DNA from: Actinotalea sp. JY-7876
GTDB taxonomy: Bacteria > Actinomycetota > Actinomycetes > Actinomycetales > Cellulomonadaceae
NCBI RefSeq assembly: GCF_014042015.1
Contig: NZ_CP059493.1
Span: 2,728,001-2,792,000 of the forward strand
Direction: 5' to 3'
DNA: 64,000 bases
Shown here piece by piece: positions 23,505-33,471 of the stretch. The first letter of the stretch is position 1, and each line of letters opens with the position of its first letter. A model generated the notes under the pieces. That model did no database searches. It was not told the origin of the DNA and saw only the letters and a program-made list of their open reading frames with translations. The translations under genes and the position numbers were made by a program.

Positions 23505-26500
23505 GCGCCCACCACCCGCCCCTCGGGCTGGGCGGGGCACGAGCGCGCCACCGGGCAGCGCCGGCACAGGTCGTTGGTCGTGGCCGCCATCGCCGACGCG
23601 CTGACCGTCGTGGCGACGTCGTCGAGGAGGCGCCGGGCCCAGTCGGGCTCGGCGTCGCGCTCCGGCGCCGCCTGCTCGCGCACGGGTGGGCTCTTCTGCG
23701 TGGTGCCGACGTACACCAGGGCCGCACCGCCGGGACGCGCCTGGCCGACCCGCTCGGCGAAGGCGCCGGCGGCCACGGCCTCCTGGTAGGCCCCGAGCTG
23801 CGCGTGCCGCCCGGCGGCGTCCGCCGAGACGGTCGCGCGGCCGGTCTTCAGGTCGACGACCCGCACCCGGTCCGGGCCCTCGTCGTCCGCGGGCACGCGT
23901 TCGAGACGGTCGACCGTGCCGCGCAGGAGCACCCGGCCCACGCGCGCCTCGAACGGCTCCTCGACCGCCACCACGTCACCGGCGTCGCGCAGGTACCGCG
24001 CCAGGTGCCGGACCATGGCGTCCGCACGGCGGCGCTGGACGGAGCCGACCCAGCCGTCGCCCAGGCGCAGCTCGCCCCAGCGCTCGTCGAGGAGCGCGGC
24101 GAGCTCGGCCTCATCGCCCCGGGGCAGCGCGGCCGCGACGGCGTGGACGAGGGTGCCCAGGGACTGCTCGCCGGAGTCGGCGGCGGTGCCGCCGGCCGCC
24201 TCGAGCGCCCACCGCAGGGCGCAGGTCGCCGCCGACTCGATCTTCGACGGCGAGAGCGGGACCGGCCCGTCGGCCGGCCACAGGGGCGCCGACGTGGATG
24301 GCTCGCACACGCCGTACCACTGGGCCGGGTCCGCACCGGGCACGCCCTCCGCGGCCAGCCGGCGCAGGAGCGCCGCGGCCGGGTGGTCCGCGAGCGCCGG
24401 CTCCGCGAGCGGGCGGGCCAGCGCCGCGCCCTCGAGCGTCGCGCGGCAGCGCGCGACCACCGCGCGCAGGTCGAGCGGCGGCGGCACGGCTACGAGCCGC
24501 GGGTCGCCGGCGCCCTCGGCCGGGTCGGGGCCCAGGAGGTCCAGCAGCCCCGAGGGCTGGTGGTCGGTGTCCTGGACGGCGGTCACGAGCAGGCGCCGCC
24601 GCGCGCGCGACACGGCCACGGCGAAGGCCCGAAGCTCGTCGTCGAGCACCGCCGCGCGGGCCTCGGCCGAGACCGCCGGCACGGAGGCACCGGGGGCGGC
24701 GGCCGAGGCGGCAGGGACCGCCCGGCCCGCGAGGAGCTCGACCAGGTGCTGGGCACCGAGCAGCGAGTCGCGCAGCCGCAGGTCCGGCCAGATCCCCTCC
24801 TGGACGCCCGCGACGACGCAGACGTCCCACTCACCGCCCGCGGCTGCCGCCGCCGTCAGGACGGGCACGGACTCCTGGACGTCGCCCTGGGCCGCGAGCG
24901 AGTCCGCCGGCAGGTCCTGCGCGCGCAGGTGGTCGAGGAACGCGGTCGGGGGCGCCATCGGCAGGCGGTCGACGAACTGCTCGGCGGCCTTGAACAGCGC
25001 CAGCACCGCGTCCAGGTCCCGGTCGGCGCGGGCGCCGCCGGTCCCGCCCGCGAGCGCCCGCCGGCGCCACGGCTCCGCGAGGTCCGCCGCCGACCACAGC
25101 GCCCAGAGCACGTCGAGGACCCCGGCCCCCGCCGCACCGGCCGCCTCGCGCCCGGCGCCGATCACGCGCGCGAGGCGCTGCACCGGGCGACGCACCTGCA
25201 CCGGCAGGGTGGCGGACCGCTCGGGTGCGCCGAGCGCCTCCACCAGCAGCTCGTCGCTCGACCTGTCCCCGCCACCCGCGAGCTCCTCGGCCCGCAGGGC
25301 CCGGCGCACGCGCCGCAGCCCGACGGCGTCGATCCCGCCCAGCGGCGAGACCAGTAGCTCCGCCGCGAGCTCGGCGTCGAGCTCACGGGGGCTGAGCACC
25401 GCCCCGAGCGCGAGGAGCAGGGGCCGCACGGCGGGCTCGGCGCGCAGCGCGACGTCGCTGCCCACGACGGCGACGGGCACCTGGGCCGCCAGCAGGGCGC
25501 GGCGGAGCTCGGTCACCTGCCCGCCCGACCGCACCACGACGGCCATCCGGCTCCACGCCACGCCGTCGTGCAGGTGCGCCGAGCGCAGCGCGTGCGCGAC
25601 GTAGGCGGCCTCCTGGGCGGGCGAGCGCAGGAACCGCACGGTGACCTCGCCGTCGTGCGCCCCGGGCGCGGGCGCCGCGGCCCGCTGGCTCCGGCCGGGC
25701 CCGCGGATCTCGCGCGTCACCGCACGCACCACGTCGCGCAGCGCGCCCCCGTGCCGCCACACGGTCCCGAGCACCACCTCGTCCGCGCCGAAGGCCCCCA
25801 GCCCGGAACCCGGCGCGGCGCCCGCCCGCTCGGCCAGACCCGGGGTCGCACCGCGGAAGGTCTGGACGGCGGCGTCCGGGTCCGCGAGCAGCACGAGGTC
25901 GGCGCCGCCGGCGACCAGGACGTGCAGCAGCCGTGCCGTGGCCGCCGTGGTCTCCTGGTAGTCGTCCACGACGACGAGCCGCCAGGACGGGCGCGGAGCG
26001 CCGGGCACCTCCTGCTCCCAGGCGTGGAGGGCCTCGGCGGCCTCGTCCACCACGACGGCGGCGTCGTACCGGGCGCCGGCGTCCGGCGTCCCCGAGCGCA
26101 GCCGCGTGACGTCCAGGTACTCGGCGTAGACGGCGGCGGCCGAGACCCACTCGGGCCGCCCGTGCTCCTCGCCGAGGCGTGCCAGCTCGGCCGGGCGCAG
26201 GCCGCGCTCCGCCGCCCGCATCAGCAGGTCCCGGAGCTCGTCCCGGAAGGCGCGCAGGCCGACCGCGGCCGCCGGCACGCGCGCCGGCCAGGCCACCCGC
26301 GCCCCCTCGCCCGCCGCGTGACCCGCGAGCAGCTCCGCCAGGACGAGGTCCTGCTCCGGGCCGGAGATCAACGTCGGCGCGGGCTCACCGAGGAGCGAGG
26401 CACGCGCGCGCAGGATCGAGAAGGCCGCGGACGCCGGCGTGCGCACCACGGGCTGCCCCGTGGTCCGGCCCAGGCGCGCCGAGAGGTCGTCGCGCAGGCG

Positions 26501-26731
26501 CGCCGCGGCGCGTCGCGTGGGCGCGAGCACGAGCACGTCCTCGGTGCGCACCTCGCCCGACGCCACGCGCTCGGCGACGAGCGCGAGCGCCGTCGTCGTC
26601 TTGCCGGTGCCCGCGGCCCCGCGGACCAGCAGCGCCGGCCCGCGGTGCTCGACGACACGCCGCTGGTCCGCGTCCGGCGCGAGCGCGGCCGTGCGGACCG
26701 GCGGGGGAACCAGGGTGACCGTCACGCGCAC
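23501..26731 (-). CDS. adnA: AdnA-type helicase-nuclease subunit with Fe-S cluster
   Basis: A roughly 1076-residue UvrD-like protein with a C-terminal nuclease. Motif I is GAAGTGKTTTALAL and motif II VVVDDYQETTA, in which the usual DExxQ glutamate is Asp. The nuclease domain has VRVVDLKTG and the AddB-type iron staple: one Cys in SAATCALRW and three at the C-terminus (C1056, C1059, C1065 in LCRRCPVARSC). It partners AdnB in end resection for homologous recombination. The start is GTG 26731 or GTG 26725; no ATG fits. It is divergent from a methyltransferase gene with 109 bases between. Confidence 0.9.
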   Translation of the reverse strand: MRVTVTLVPPPVRTAALAPDADQRRVVEHRGPALLVRGAAGTGKTTTALALVAERVASGEVRTEDVLVLAPTRRAAARLRDDLSARLGRTTGQPVVRTPASAAFSILRARASLLGEPAPTLISGPEQDLVLAELLAGHAAGEGARVAWPARVPAAAVGLRAFRDELRDLLMRAAERGLRPAELARLGEEHGRPEWVSAAAVYAEYLDVTRLRSGTPDAGARYDAAVVVDEAAEALHAWEQEVPGAPRPSWRLVVVDDYQETTAATARLLHVLVAGGADLVLLADPDAAVQTFRGATPGLAERAGAAPGSGLGAFGADEVVLGTVWRHGGALRDVVRAVTREIRGPGRSQRAAAPAPGAHDGEVTVRFLRSPAQEAAYVAHALRSAHLHDGVAWSRMAVVVRSGGQVTELRRALLAAQVPVAVVGSDVALRAEPAVRPLLLALGAVLSPRELDAELAAELLVSPLGGIDAVGLRRVRRALRAEELAGGGDRSSDELLVEALGAPERSATLPVQVRRPVQRLARVIGAGREAAGAAGAGVLDVLWALWSAADLAEPWRRRALAGGTGGARADRDLDAVLALFKAAEQFVDRLPMAPPTAFLDHLRAQDLPADSLAAQGDVQESVPVLTAAAAAGGEWDVCVVAGVQEGIWPDLRLRDSLLGAQHLVELLAGRAVPAASAAAPGASVPAVSAEARAAVLDDELRAFAVAVSRARRRLLVTAVQDTDHQPSGLLDLLGPDPAEGAGDPRLVAVPPPLDLRAVVARCRATLEGAALARPLAEPALADHPAAALLRRLAAEGVPGADPAQWYGVCEPSTSAPLWPADGPVPLSPSKIESAATCALRWALEAAGGTAADSGEQSLGTLVHAVAAALPRGDEAELAALLDERWGELRLGDGWVGSVQRRRADAMVRHLARYLRDAGDVVAVEEPFEARVGRVLLRGTVDRLERVPADDEGPDRVRVVDLKTGRATVSADAAGRHAQLGAYQEAVAAGAFAERVGQARPGGAALVYVGTTQKSPPVREQAAPERDAEPDWARRLLDDVATTVSASAMAATTNDLCRRCPVARSCPAQPEGRVVGA

Positions 26732-26840
26732 GATCCCATCACGCGCCACCGACACCCCGGACCGCCCCCTCGGCGGCCCACGCCCGCGGACCGTCCGTCC
26801 TCCCTGTCGCCCCACCGCACCGGCCGGGCATGCTGCGGGG

Positions 26841-27671
26841 ATGGAGCACCCCAGCACCGGACCGACGACGGCCGCGCCGCCCGCCGGCGACACCTACACC
26901 TTCGGGGACACGCCGACGGCGGCACGACGGCTCGCCCTGCTGGCCGAGGTCTTCGACCCGCCGACCCGGTCGCTCCTGGCGAGCTGGCGACCGGAGGCGC
27001 CGGGGCTGGCCGTCGACCTGGGGTGCGGACCCGGCCACACGACCCGTCTGCTGCACGACGTCGGCGCCGCGCGACGCACCGTAGGTCTGGAGCGCTCCGC
27101 GGAGTACGTCGCCCGCGGCCGAGCGGGCCTGCCGGCGGGCGCGGAGATCGTGGAGCACGACGTCACGGTCGCGCCGCTCCCCGTGCCACCGGTGGATCTG
27201 GCCCTCGCACGCTTCCTGCTCACGCACCTCGCGGACCCGGGCGGCGCGCTGGCGGTGTGGACCTCCGCACTCGCGCCCGCCGGTCGGCTGCTGGCCCAGG
27301 AGACCGCGCACATGTCGTCCGCCGACCCGGTGCTCGCGCGCTACTACGAGCTCGTCGCGCAGCTGCAGCGCCACCACGGGCAGGCCCTGGACATCGGCGC
27401 CCGCCTGGCCGACCTCGCGCGGGCGACGCCGGGCACGCGCGTCCTGCACGCGGACGTGGTGCCGCTGCGCCCCGCCGTGCCCGCGATGGCGGCGCTGCAC
27501 GCGATGAACGTGCGCACGTGGCGGACGGACCCGTACGCGGCGGCGGCGTTCGACCCCGTGGAGCTCGACGAGCTCACGGACGCGCTCGACGCGCTCGCCG
27601 GGGGCGCGCACCCCACCGGCCCGGTCGAGATGGGCCTCGCCGAGGTGGTGCTGGAGCGGGTCGGGGACTGA
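26841..27671 (+). CDS. Class I SAM-dependent methyltransferase
   Basis: A 276-residue methyltransferase. The SAM-binding motif I is AVDLGCGPGHTTRLL (near residue 58), the acidic end of strand 2 is GLERSAEYV, and motif IV is LPVPPVDLALARFLLTHLADP. The C-terminal half is helical and likely binds the substrate, which cannot be identified. ATG 26841 gives the natural N-terminus; the open frame extends upstream without coding character. It converges on the DUF3152 gene. Confidence 0.85.
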   Translation: MEHPSTGPTTAAPPAGDTYTFGDTPTAARRLALLAEVFDPPTRSLLASWRPEAPGLAVDLGCGPGHTTRLLHDVGAARRTVGLERSAEYVARGRAGLPAGAEIVEHDVTVAPLPVPPVDLALARFLLTHLADPGGALAVWTSALAPAGRLLAQETAHMSSADPVLARYYELVAQLQRHHGQALDIGARLADLARATPGTRVLHADVVPLRPAVPAMAALHAMNVRTWRTDPYAAAAFDPVELDELTDALDALAGGAHPTGPVEMGLAEVVLERVGD

Positions 27672-27673
27672 TC

Positions 27674-27704
27674 CGCTCCGGCCCGCGGACCCGCCGCCGG
27701 AGCG
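27674..27704. terminator. Hairpin between methyltransferase and DUF3152 genes
   Basis: CGCTCCGGC (27674-27682) pairs with GCCGGAGCG (27696-27704) around a 13-nt loop in the 48-base convergent gap. A bidirectional terminator is plausible but the long loop makes it weak. Confidence 0.5.
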
Positions 27705-27733
27705 TCAGCCGGAGAACGGTCAGCCGGGGAACG
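27704..27733 (-). repeat. 15-bp tandem repeat spanning a stop codon
   Basis: Two near-identical units, GTCAGCCGGAGAACG and GTCAGCCGGGGAACG, plus half of a third, cover the last codons and stop of the DUF3152 gene. Each unit encodes a Pro-Phe-x-Gly-stop string on the minus strand, so the end of the gene, including its stop codon, appears duplicated. Confidence 0.75.
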
Positions 27734-28661
27734 GCCAGCCGTTGGCGACGCAGGGCGCGACGCCGACCGTCTGCTGCTGCATGATCGGCGCCGTCGCCCC
27801 GGGGGCCGGGCACTCGACGTGGCGCTTGCCCAGCAGGTGGCCTACCTCGTGGTTGACCAGGTACTGCCGGTACGTCGTGCGGTCGGCGAACTCGTCGGTC
27901 CCCTGCACCCAGCGCCGGACGTTGAGCACGGCGTGGCCCCGGGTGCCGCACGAGAAGAGGCCCTCGGTCTCGAGCGGCGCGCACATCTCGTCGACCAGCG
28001 ACGGCGAGGCGAGGACCACGCGGATGTCGGCGGGCCCGTCCGTCCGCGCGAAGGTCACCGAGCCGTCGGCGCCCCACCCGCGCGGGTCGTTCAGCGTCGC
28101 CATCACGGTCTCGGCGAAGAGGGCGCCGTCGACCTCCAGACCGACCTCGACCTCCACGCGGATCGTCCGGACGGGGCGCTCCGGTGCCGGCGCGGCCACG
28201 CTCCCCGGCACGACGACGAGCGTGCCCGACGCCGACTCCGGGACGGCGGCCGCGAGCAGGCCCGCCTGCCGGTCGGCGAGCGTGAGACCCGCGGCGTCGA
28301 CGGCGTTGGGGTCGAGCACGGCGGCGGCCGCCGGGGGCGCGGGCAGCGGCACGGTGGCGGGGGCGGCGGGCACGTCGCGCGGCACGGCGACACCGTCGGC
28401 CGTCCGCGCGACCCCCGTCGGGTCGGTCTCCGCGGAGGGCGCCGGCTCCGACGTCGAGGGTCCGTCCGCCCCGACCACGTCGCGCTCGAGGGCGCGCGCG
28501 ACCGCGACGGTCGTCGGGCCCTGCGCCACGGCACCGGTTGCGACGCCGGCGCCGAGCCCGAGCAGCGCCGCCACCGCGAGTGCGCCCGCCGGCACGCGGC
28601 GCTCGAGCAGGCGGCGCACCGGGGCGCGGCCCCGGGGCGACGGGTCGACGTGGGAGGGCAC
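27720..28661 (-). CDS. DUF3152 membrane-anchored metzincin-like protein
   Basis: A 313-residue protein with one N-terminal anchor (about residues 24-46), a Pro/Ala-rich linker, and a C-terminal DUF3152 domain (about 165-313). The domain holds an extended zinc motif HEVGHLLGKRH (His271, Glu272, His275, Gly278, His281) and a Met-turn-like PIMQQQ (Met294), the arrangement of metzincin proteases. Four cysteines (for example C227, C238) may form disulfides outside the cell. Start is GTG 28661. It corresponds to Rv3207c in the syntenic block. Protease activity is an inference from the motif. Confidence 0.88.
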   Translation of the reverse strand: MPSHVDPSPRGRAPVRRLLERRVPAGALAVAALLGLGAGVATGAVAQGPTTVAVARALERDVVGADGPSTSEPAPSAETDPTGVARTADGVAVPRDVPAAPATVPLPAPPAAAAVLDPNAVDAAGLTLADRQAGLLAAAVPESASGTLVVVPGSVAAPAPERPVRTIRVEVEVGLEVDGALFAETVMATLNDPRGWGADGSVTFARTDGPADIRVVLASPSLVDEMCAPLETEGLFSCGTRGHAVLNVRRWVQGTDEFADRTTYRQYLVNHEVGHLLGKRHVECPAPGATAPIMQQQTVGVAPCVANGWPFPG

Positions 28662-28752
28662 CGACCCATGGTGACACCCGGGCGGCGAGTCCGGGTACCA
28701 CGGCCGAGGTCCGGGCCCCGCCGCGTGGGAGCCCTCTCGCTAGCATCGGCGG

Positions 28753-29406
28753 ATGACCAGTCCTGGGCACCGGCCCCGCGCCGCGCGCATGGATCGCGAT
28801 ACGCGACGCGCCCAGGTGCTCGCCGTCGCGCAGGACCTGTTCGCGCGCGAGGGCTATCACCACGTCTCGATGGACGACATCGCCGAGCGTGCCGAGGTCA
28901 GCAAGCCGGTGCTCTACCGCCACTTCCCGTCCAAGCTCGACCTGTACCTCGCCGTCGTCGACCACCGTGGCGAGGCGCTCGTGGCCGCCGTCGACGACGC
29001 CCTGGCGACGGCCGGCCGGGGTGACCAGCAGAACGGCCGCGCCGTCGTCCGCGGGATCGTCCAGGCCTACGTCGAGTTCGTGGAGCACGCCGGCGACTCC
29101 TTCTCCCTGCTGTTCGAGTCGGACGTGACCCGGGACAGCGGTGTGCGCTCGCGCGTCGAGCAGGCCTCCGCGGACGCCGCGCACGCGATCTGCCGGGCCC
29201 TGCGCGAGCTGGCCGGGCTGCCCCCGGAGCAGGCGGAGCTGCTGAGCTCGGCCCTCGTGGGCATGGCCCGGGTGGCCGCCACGACCCGCTACCGCTCGCG
29301 GGAGGTCGGCGTCGAGGACACCGTGGAGCTGGTCACCCAGCTCGCCTGGCGCGGCGTCGCGGGCCTGGTCCGCGACCGCGAGTCCCCCGAGCCCACCGGC
29401 ACGTGA
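28753..29406 (+). CDS. TetR-family transcriptional regulator
   Basis: A 217-residue TetR repressor. The DNA-binding helix-turn-helix is SMDDIAERAEVSKPVLYRHFPSK (about residues 37-60); the C-terminal domain is helical with a TetR-type ligand pocket. ATG 28753 gives a short unstructured N-terminus, and ATG 28789 (MDRDTRRAQV) is an alternative start closer to the domain. It matches Rv3208 in position, between DUF3152 and DUF3107. The ligand and targets are unknown. Confidence 0.92.
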   Translation: MTSPGHRPRAARMDRDTRRAQVLAVAQDLFAREGYHHVSMDDIAERAEVSKPVLYRHFPSKLDLYLAVVDHRGEALVAAVDDALATAGRGDQQNGRAVVRGIVQAYVEFVEHAGDSFSLLFESDVTRDSGVRSRVEQASADAAHAICRALRELAGLPPEQAELLSSALVGMARVAATTRYRSREVGVEDTVELVTQLAWRGVAGLVRDRESPEPTGT

Positions 29407-29534
29407 CCGGCGCCCCGCCGGGCGCGCGGCGTGATCAGCCCTGCGCGGACAGGGCGGGCCGAGCCCGCCGGGCCTGCCTAGGATGAACGGCAGGCAGGAC
29501 GCAGGCACGACGGCGACAGACGGAGGCGATGGGC

Positions 29535-29759
29535 GTGGAGATCACGATCGGTGTGCAGCACGTAGCACGGGAGCTGGTGCTGGAGACCGACCAGACCTCG
29601 GACGACGTCGTCAAGGGCGTGCTCAAGGCGCTCGAGGTGGGCGCGCCCGTCGAGCTGACGGACACCCGCGGCCGCCGCGTCGTGGTCCCGGCGTCCGCGG
29701 TGGGCTACGTCGAGATCGGCGGCGACGAGAAGGGCAAGGTCGGCTTCCACAACCTCTGA
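29535..29759 (+). CDS. DUF3107 small protein
   Basis: A 74-residue protein, MEITIGVQHVARELVLETD onward, of the DUF3107 family (Rv3208A). The family is conserved in actinobacteria and uncharacterised. GTG 29535 is preferred over ATG 29529: GGAGG at 29522-29526 is 8 bases from the GTG but only 2 from the ATG, and homologues begin M-E-x-x-I-G. Conserved TDTRGRRVVVPASAVGYVEIG makes up the core. Confidence 0.88.
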   Translation: MEITIGVQHVARELVLETDQTSDDVVKGVLKALEVGAPVELTDTRGRRVVVPASAVGYVEIGGDEKGKVGFHNL

Positions 29760-29774
29760 CGAGGCCGGCCGACC

Positions 29775-30503
29775 TCAGGGCGTGAGCCCGAGGCGCTCCA
29801 TGCGGCGGCTGTGCTCGGCCGTGAGGGCGGAGAACAGCCGCTGCTGGGCGTCGCCGGGTGTGCCGACCTCGAGCAGGCCACGCAGGTCTGGGTGGTCCGC
29901 CAGGACGCGCTGCACGACGCCGAGCGCCTCGCCGACCAGGCGCCGTCCCCACAGCGCGAGGCGGGACGCGAGCGTCGGGTCCTGCGCGGCCGCGGCCGCG
30001 AGGGCGTCCACGACGAGCTCCGCGTACGCCTCGTCGGCGAGTACGTCGACCACCATGTCGCGCGTGTCAGGGTCGAGCCGCTGCGCGACGATCCGGCTGA
30101 AGTCGTCGGCCACGCCGTAGCCGACGTAGCCCTTGAGCAGCCGCTCCCACCAGGTCCCCGGGGCGGTGCGCTGGTCGAACTCGACGAGCACGCCCGCGAA
30201 CGGCGCCATGACCGGCTCGAGGTCGTGGCCGAGCTCCTCCAGGCGCTCGGCCACCCGGTCCAGCCGACGCAGCGCGAGGCCGGCCAGGCGGCTCAGGCGC
30301 AGACGCTGCGAGAGCTCGGGCGCGAGGGCGGCGTCGGCCGCCAGCCTCGAGAACGCCGCGAGCTGGCCGTACGCGATCATCCCGAGCACCGCGTTCGTGC
30401 TCTCGGCGGAGGCCGGATCGGCTGCCGCGACGCCGTCCTGCGCGATCGCGGAGCCCGCCGTCGCCGGGCTCGCTGAGGGATCGGGGGCCACGGGGATGGT
30501 CAT
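29775..30503 (-). CDS. Ferritin-like fold protein (MiaE-like domain)
   Basis: A 242-residue all-helical protein of the ferritin-like, MiaE-related family that lies beside the RhlE gene in mycobacteria (Rv3210c). Helices carry AYGQLAAFSRLAADA, LRRLDRVAERLEELG and DEAYAELVVDALAA. The last supplies one carboxylate cluster, but I could not place two full ExxH motifs, so diiron binding is uncertain. The N-terminal 35 residues are Ala/Pro-rich and disordered. It converges with DUF3107 (15 bases) and is divergent from the helicase gene. Confidence 0.8.
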   Translation of the reverse strand: MTIPVAPDPSASPATAGSAIAQDGVAAADPASAESTNAVLGMIAYGQLAAFSRLAADAALAPELSQRLRLSRLAGLALRRLDRVAERLEELGHDLEPVMAPFAGVLVEFDQRTAPGTWWERLLKGYVGYGVADDFSRIVAQRLDPDTRDMVVDVLADEAYAELVVDALAAAAAQDPTLASRLALWGRRLVGEALGVVQRVLADHPDLRGLLEVGTPGDAQQRLFSALTAEHSRRMERLGLTP

Positions 30504-30794
30504 CGCACCAGGCTAGCCGCGCGCGCCCGGCGCGCCGCCCCGTCGCGCCGGGCGCGCGCCAAGGCATGTCCGGTAGCATGACTTCGTACATCGGTTGACC
30601 GGTCGTCCCGACATCCTCGCCCGCGAGCGCACGCTGCACCCGAGAACCACCCCCGAACCACCGCAGCGCGACGCCCCGCCAGGGCGGCGCCTTCCACGAT
30701 CGGCTGCCGGCCCCCGCCCGCGGCGCGGCCCGCTCCCGGTGCGACGCGACGTCGCCCGATGCGTGTGGCCCCTCGGGCCGACCACCGGAGAACC

Positions 30795-32579
<1,785 letters not shown>

Positions 32580-32592
32580 GCACCGATCGACC

Positions 32593-32622
32593 AGACCCCC
32601 GGGCCGCGAGGCTCGGGGGTCT
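32593..32622 (+). terminator. Terminator hairpin after rhlE
   Basis: AGACCCCCGGGCC (32593-32605) pairs with GGCTCGGGGGTCT (32610-32622), 13 bp with one G-U and a GCGA tetraloop, 14 bases past the stop. Confidence 0.8.
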
Positions 32623-32703
32623 CGTCGTCCCGGGCCGTACTGCCGGCGCGCTCCACGGCGCCGTCGGTCACCTGACCGCGCCGGTTCCCGGCAGGATCGG
32701 GGC

Positions 32704-33312
32704 ATGAGCCTCTACGCGGAGCACCCGGCCCGACGCACGCGACAGCTGATCGGTGACGCGGCGGTGGTCGCCTGGGTGGCCGCCTGGATCTGGGCGGGCG
32801 TGGTCGTCCACGACCTCGTGGCGGCGCTGGCGGCGCCCGGCCGGACCATGGCGGATGCCGGGACGTCGCTCGAGCAGGGTCTGCGGGGGGCGGGCGACGG
32901 CGTCGCCGAGGTGCCGCTGATCGGTGACGAGCTCCGCGCCCCGCTCGACGCCGCCGGGGACGCCGCCGGCACGCTGACGCAGGCGGGCGTCGACCTGCAG
33001 GAGGGCGTCGCGCAGGCCGCGGTCCTCGCCGGGTGGTCGGTCGCGCTGTGGCCGGTGCTCCTCGTGGCCGGCACGTGGGTCGCGCTCCGCGTCCGCTTCG
33101 CCCGTCGCTCGGCGAGCGCGCGTCGCCTCGTCGCCGCCGGGACCGACCTCGACCTGTTCGCCCTGCGTGCGCTCGCCCGCGCTCCCCTGACGACGCTGAG
33201 CCGGGTGAGCGACGACCCCGCCGGCGACTGGCGCCGCGGCGACGAGACCGTCGTCCGCGCGCTCGCCGCCCTGGAGCTCCGGCACGCCGGGGTACGCCTC
33301 CCGCCGGCCTGA
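32704..33312 (+). CDS. Two-pass membrane protein, unknown function
   Basis: A 202-residue protein with two hydrophobic segments (VVAWVAAWIWAGVVVHDLV near 22-42, and WSVALWPVLLVAGTWVAL near 112-130). They flank a roughly 60-residue external loop with Gly-Ala-Asp repeats that may form an amphipathic helix pair. The C-terminal tail is cytoplasmic and basic, ending with LFALRALARAPLTTLSRV. ATG 32704 starts MSLYAEHPARR. I do not recognise a named family; similar proteins occur across Micrococcales. Confidence 0.7.
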   Translation: MSLYAEHPARRTRQLIGDAAVVAWVAAWIWAGVVVHDLVAALAAPGRTMADAGTSLEQGLRGAGDGVAEVPLIGDELRAPLDAAGDAAGTLTQAGVDLQEGVAQAAVLAGWSVALWPVLLVAGTWVALRVRFARRSASARRLVAAGTDLDLFALRALARAPLTTLSRVSDDPAGDWRRGDETVVRALAALELRHAGVRLPPA

Positions 33313-33355
33313 ACCAGCGCGCGGACCCATCCCCGCCCACGACTCCGGCCCGCCT

Positions 33356-33403
33356 CGCACCGCTCCGGCGTCTTCGCGGCTCCCCGCGCACCACTCCGGC
33401 GTC
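33356..33403. repeat. Short direct repeats downstream of the HNH gene
   Basis: CGCACCGCTCCGGCGTC (33356-33372) and CGCACCACTCCGGCGTC (33387-33403) differ at one base and sit 31 bases apart. They lie in the otherwise empty gap 33313-33471, downstream of the HNH gene. Confidence 0.55.
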
Positions 33404-33471
33404 CCTGCGCACCGCTGGGCCGCCGCCAGGTCGTGCCGCGAGCCGATACCCCGCTGCTCAGAGGGTGCTGC

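Noticed and set aside
28103-28756. Long Arg/Pro-rich frames in the DUF3152 region
   Set aside because: Composition is typical of wrong frames in GC-rich DNA; the DUF3152 frame has a signal anchor and zinc motif.
30560-30610. A promoter TAGCAT / TTGACC before rhlE
   Set aside because: The two hexamers are in the wrong order and no partner is at 16-18 bases, so it was not annotated.
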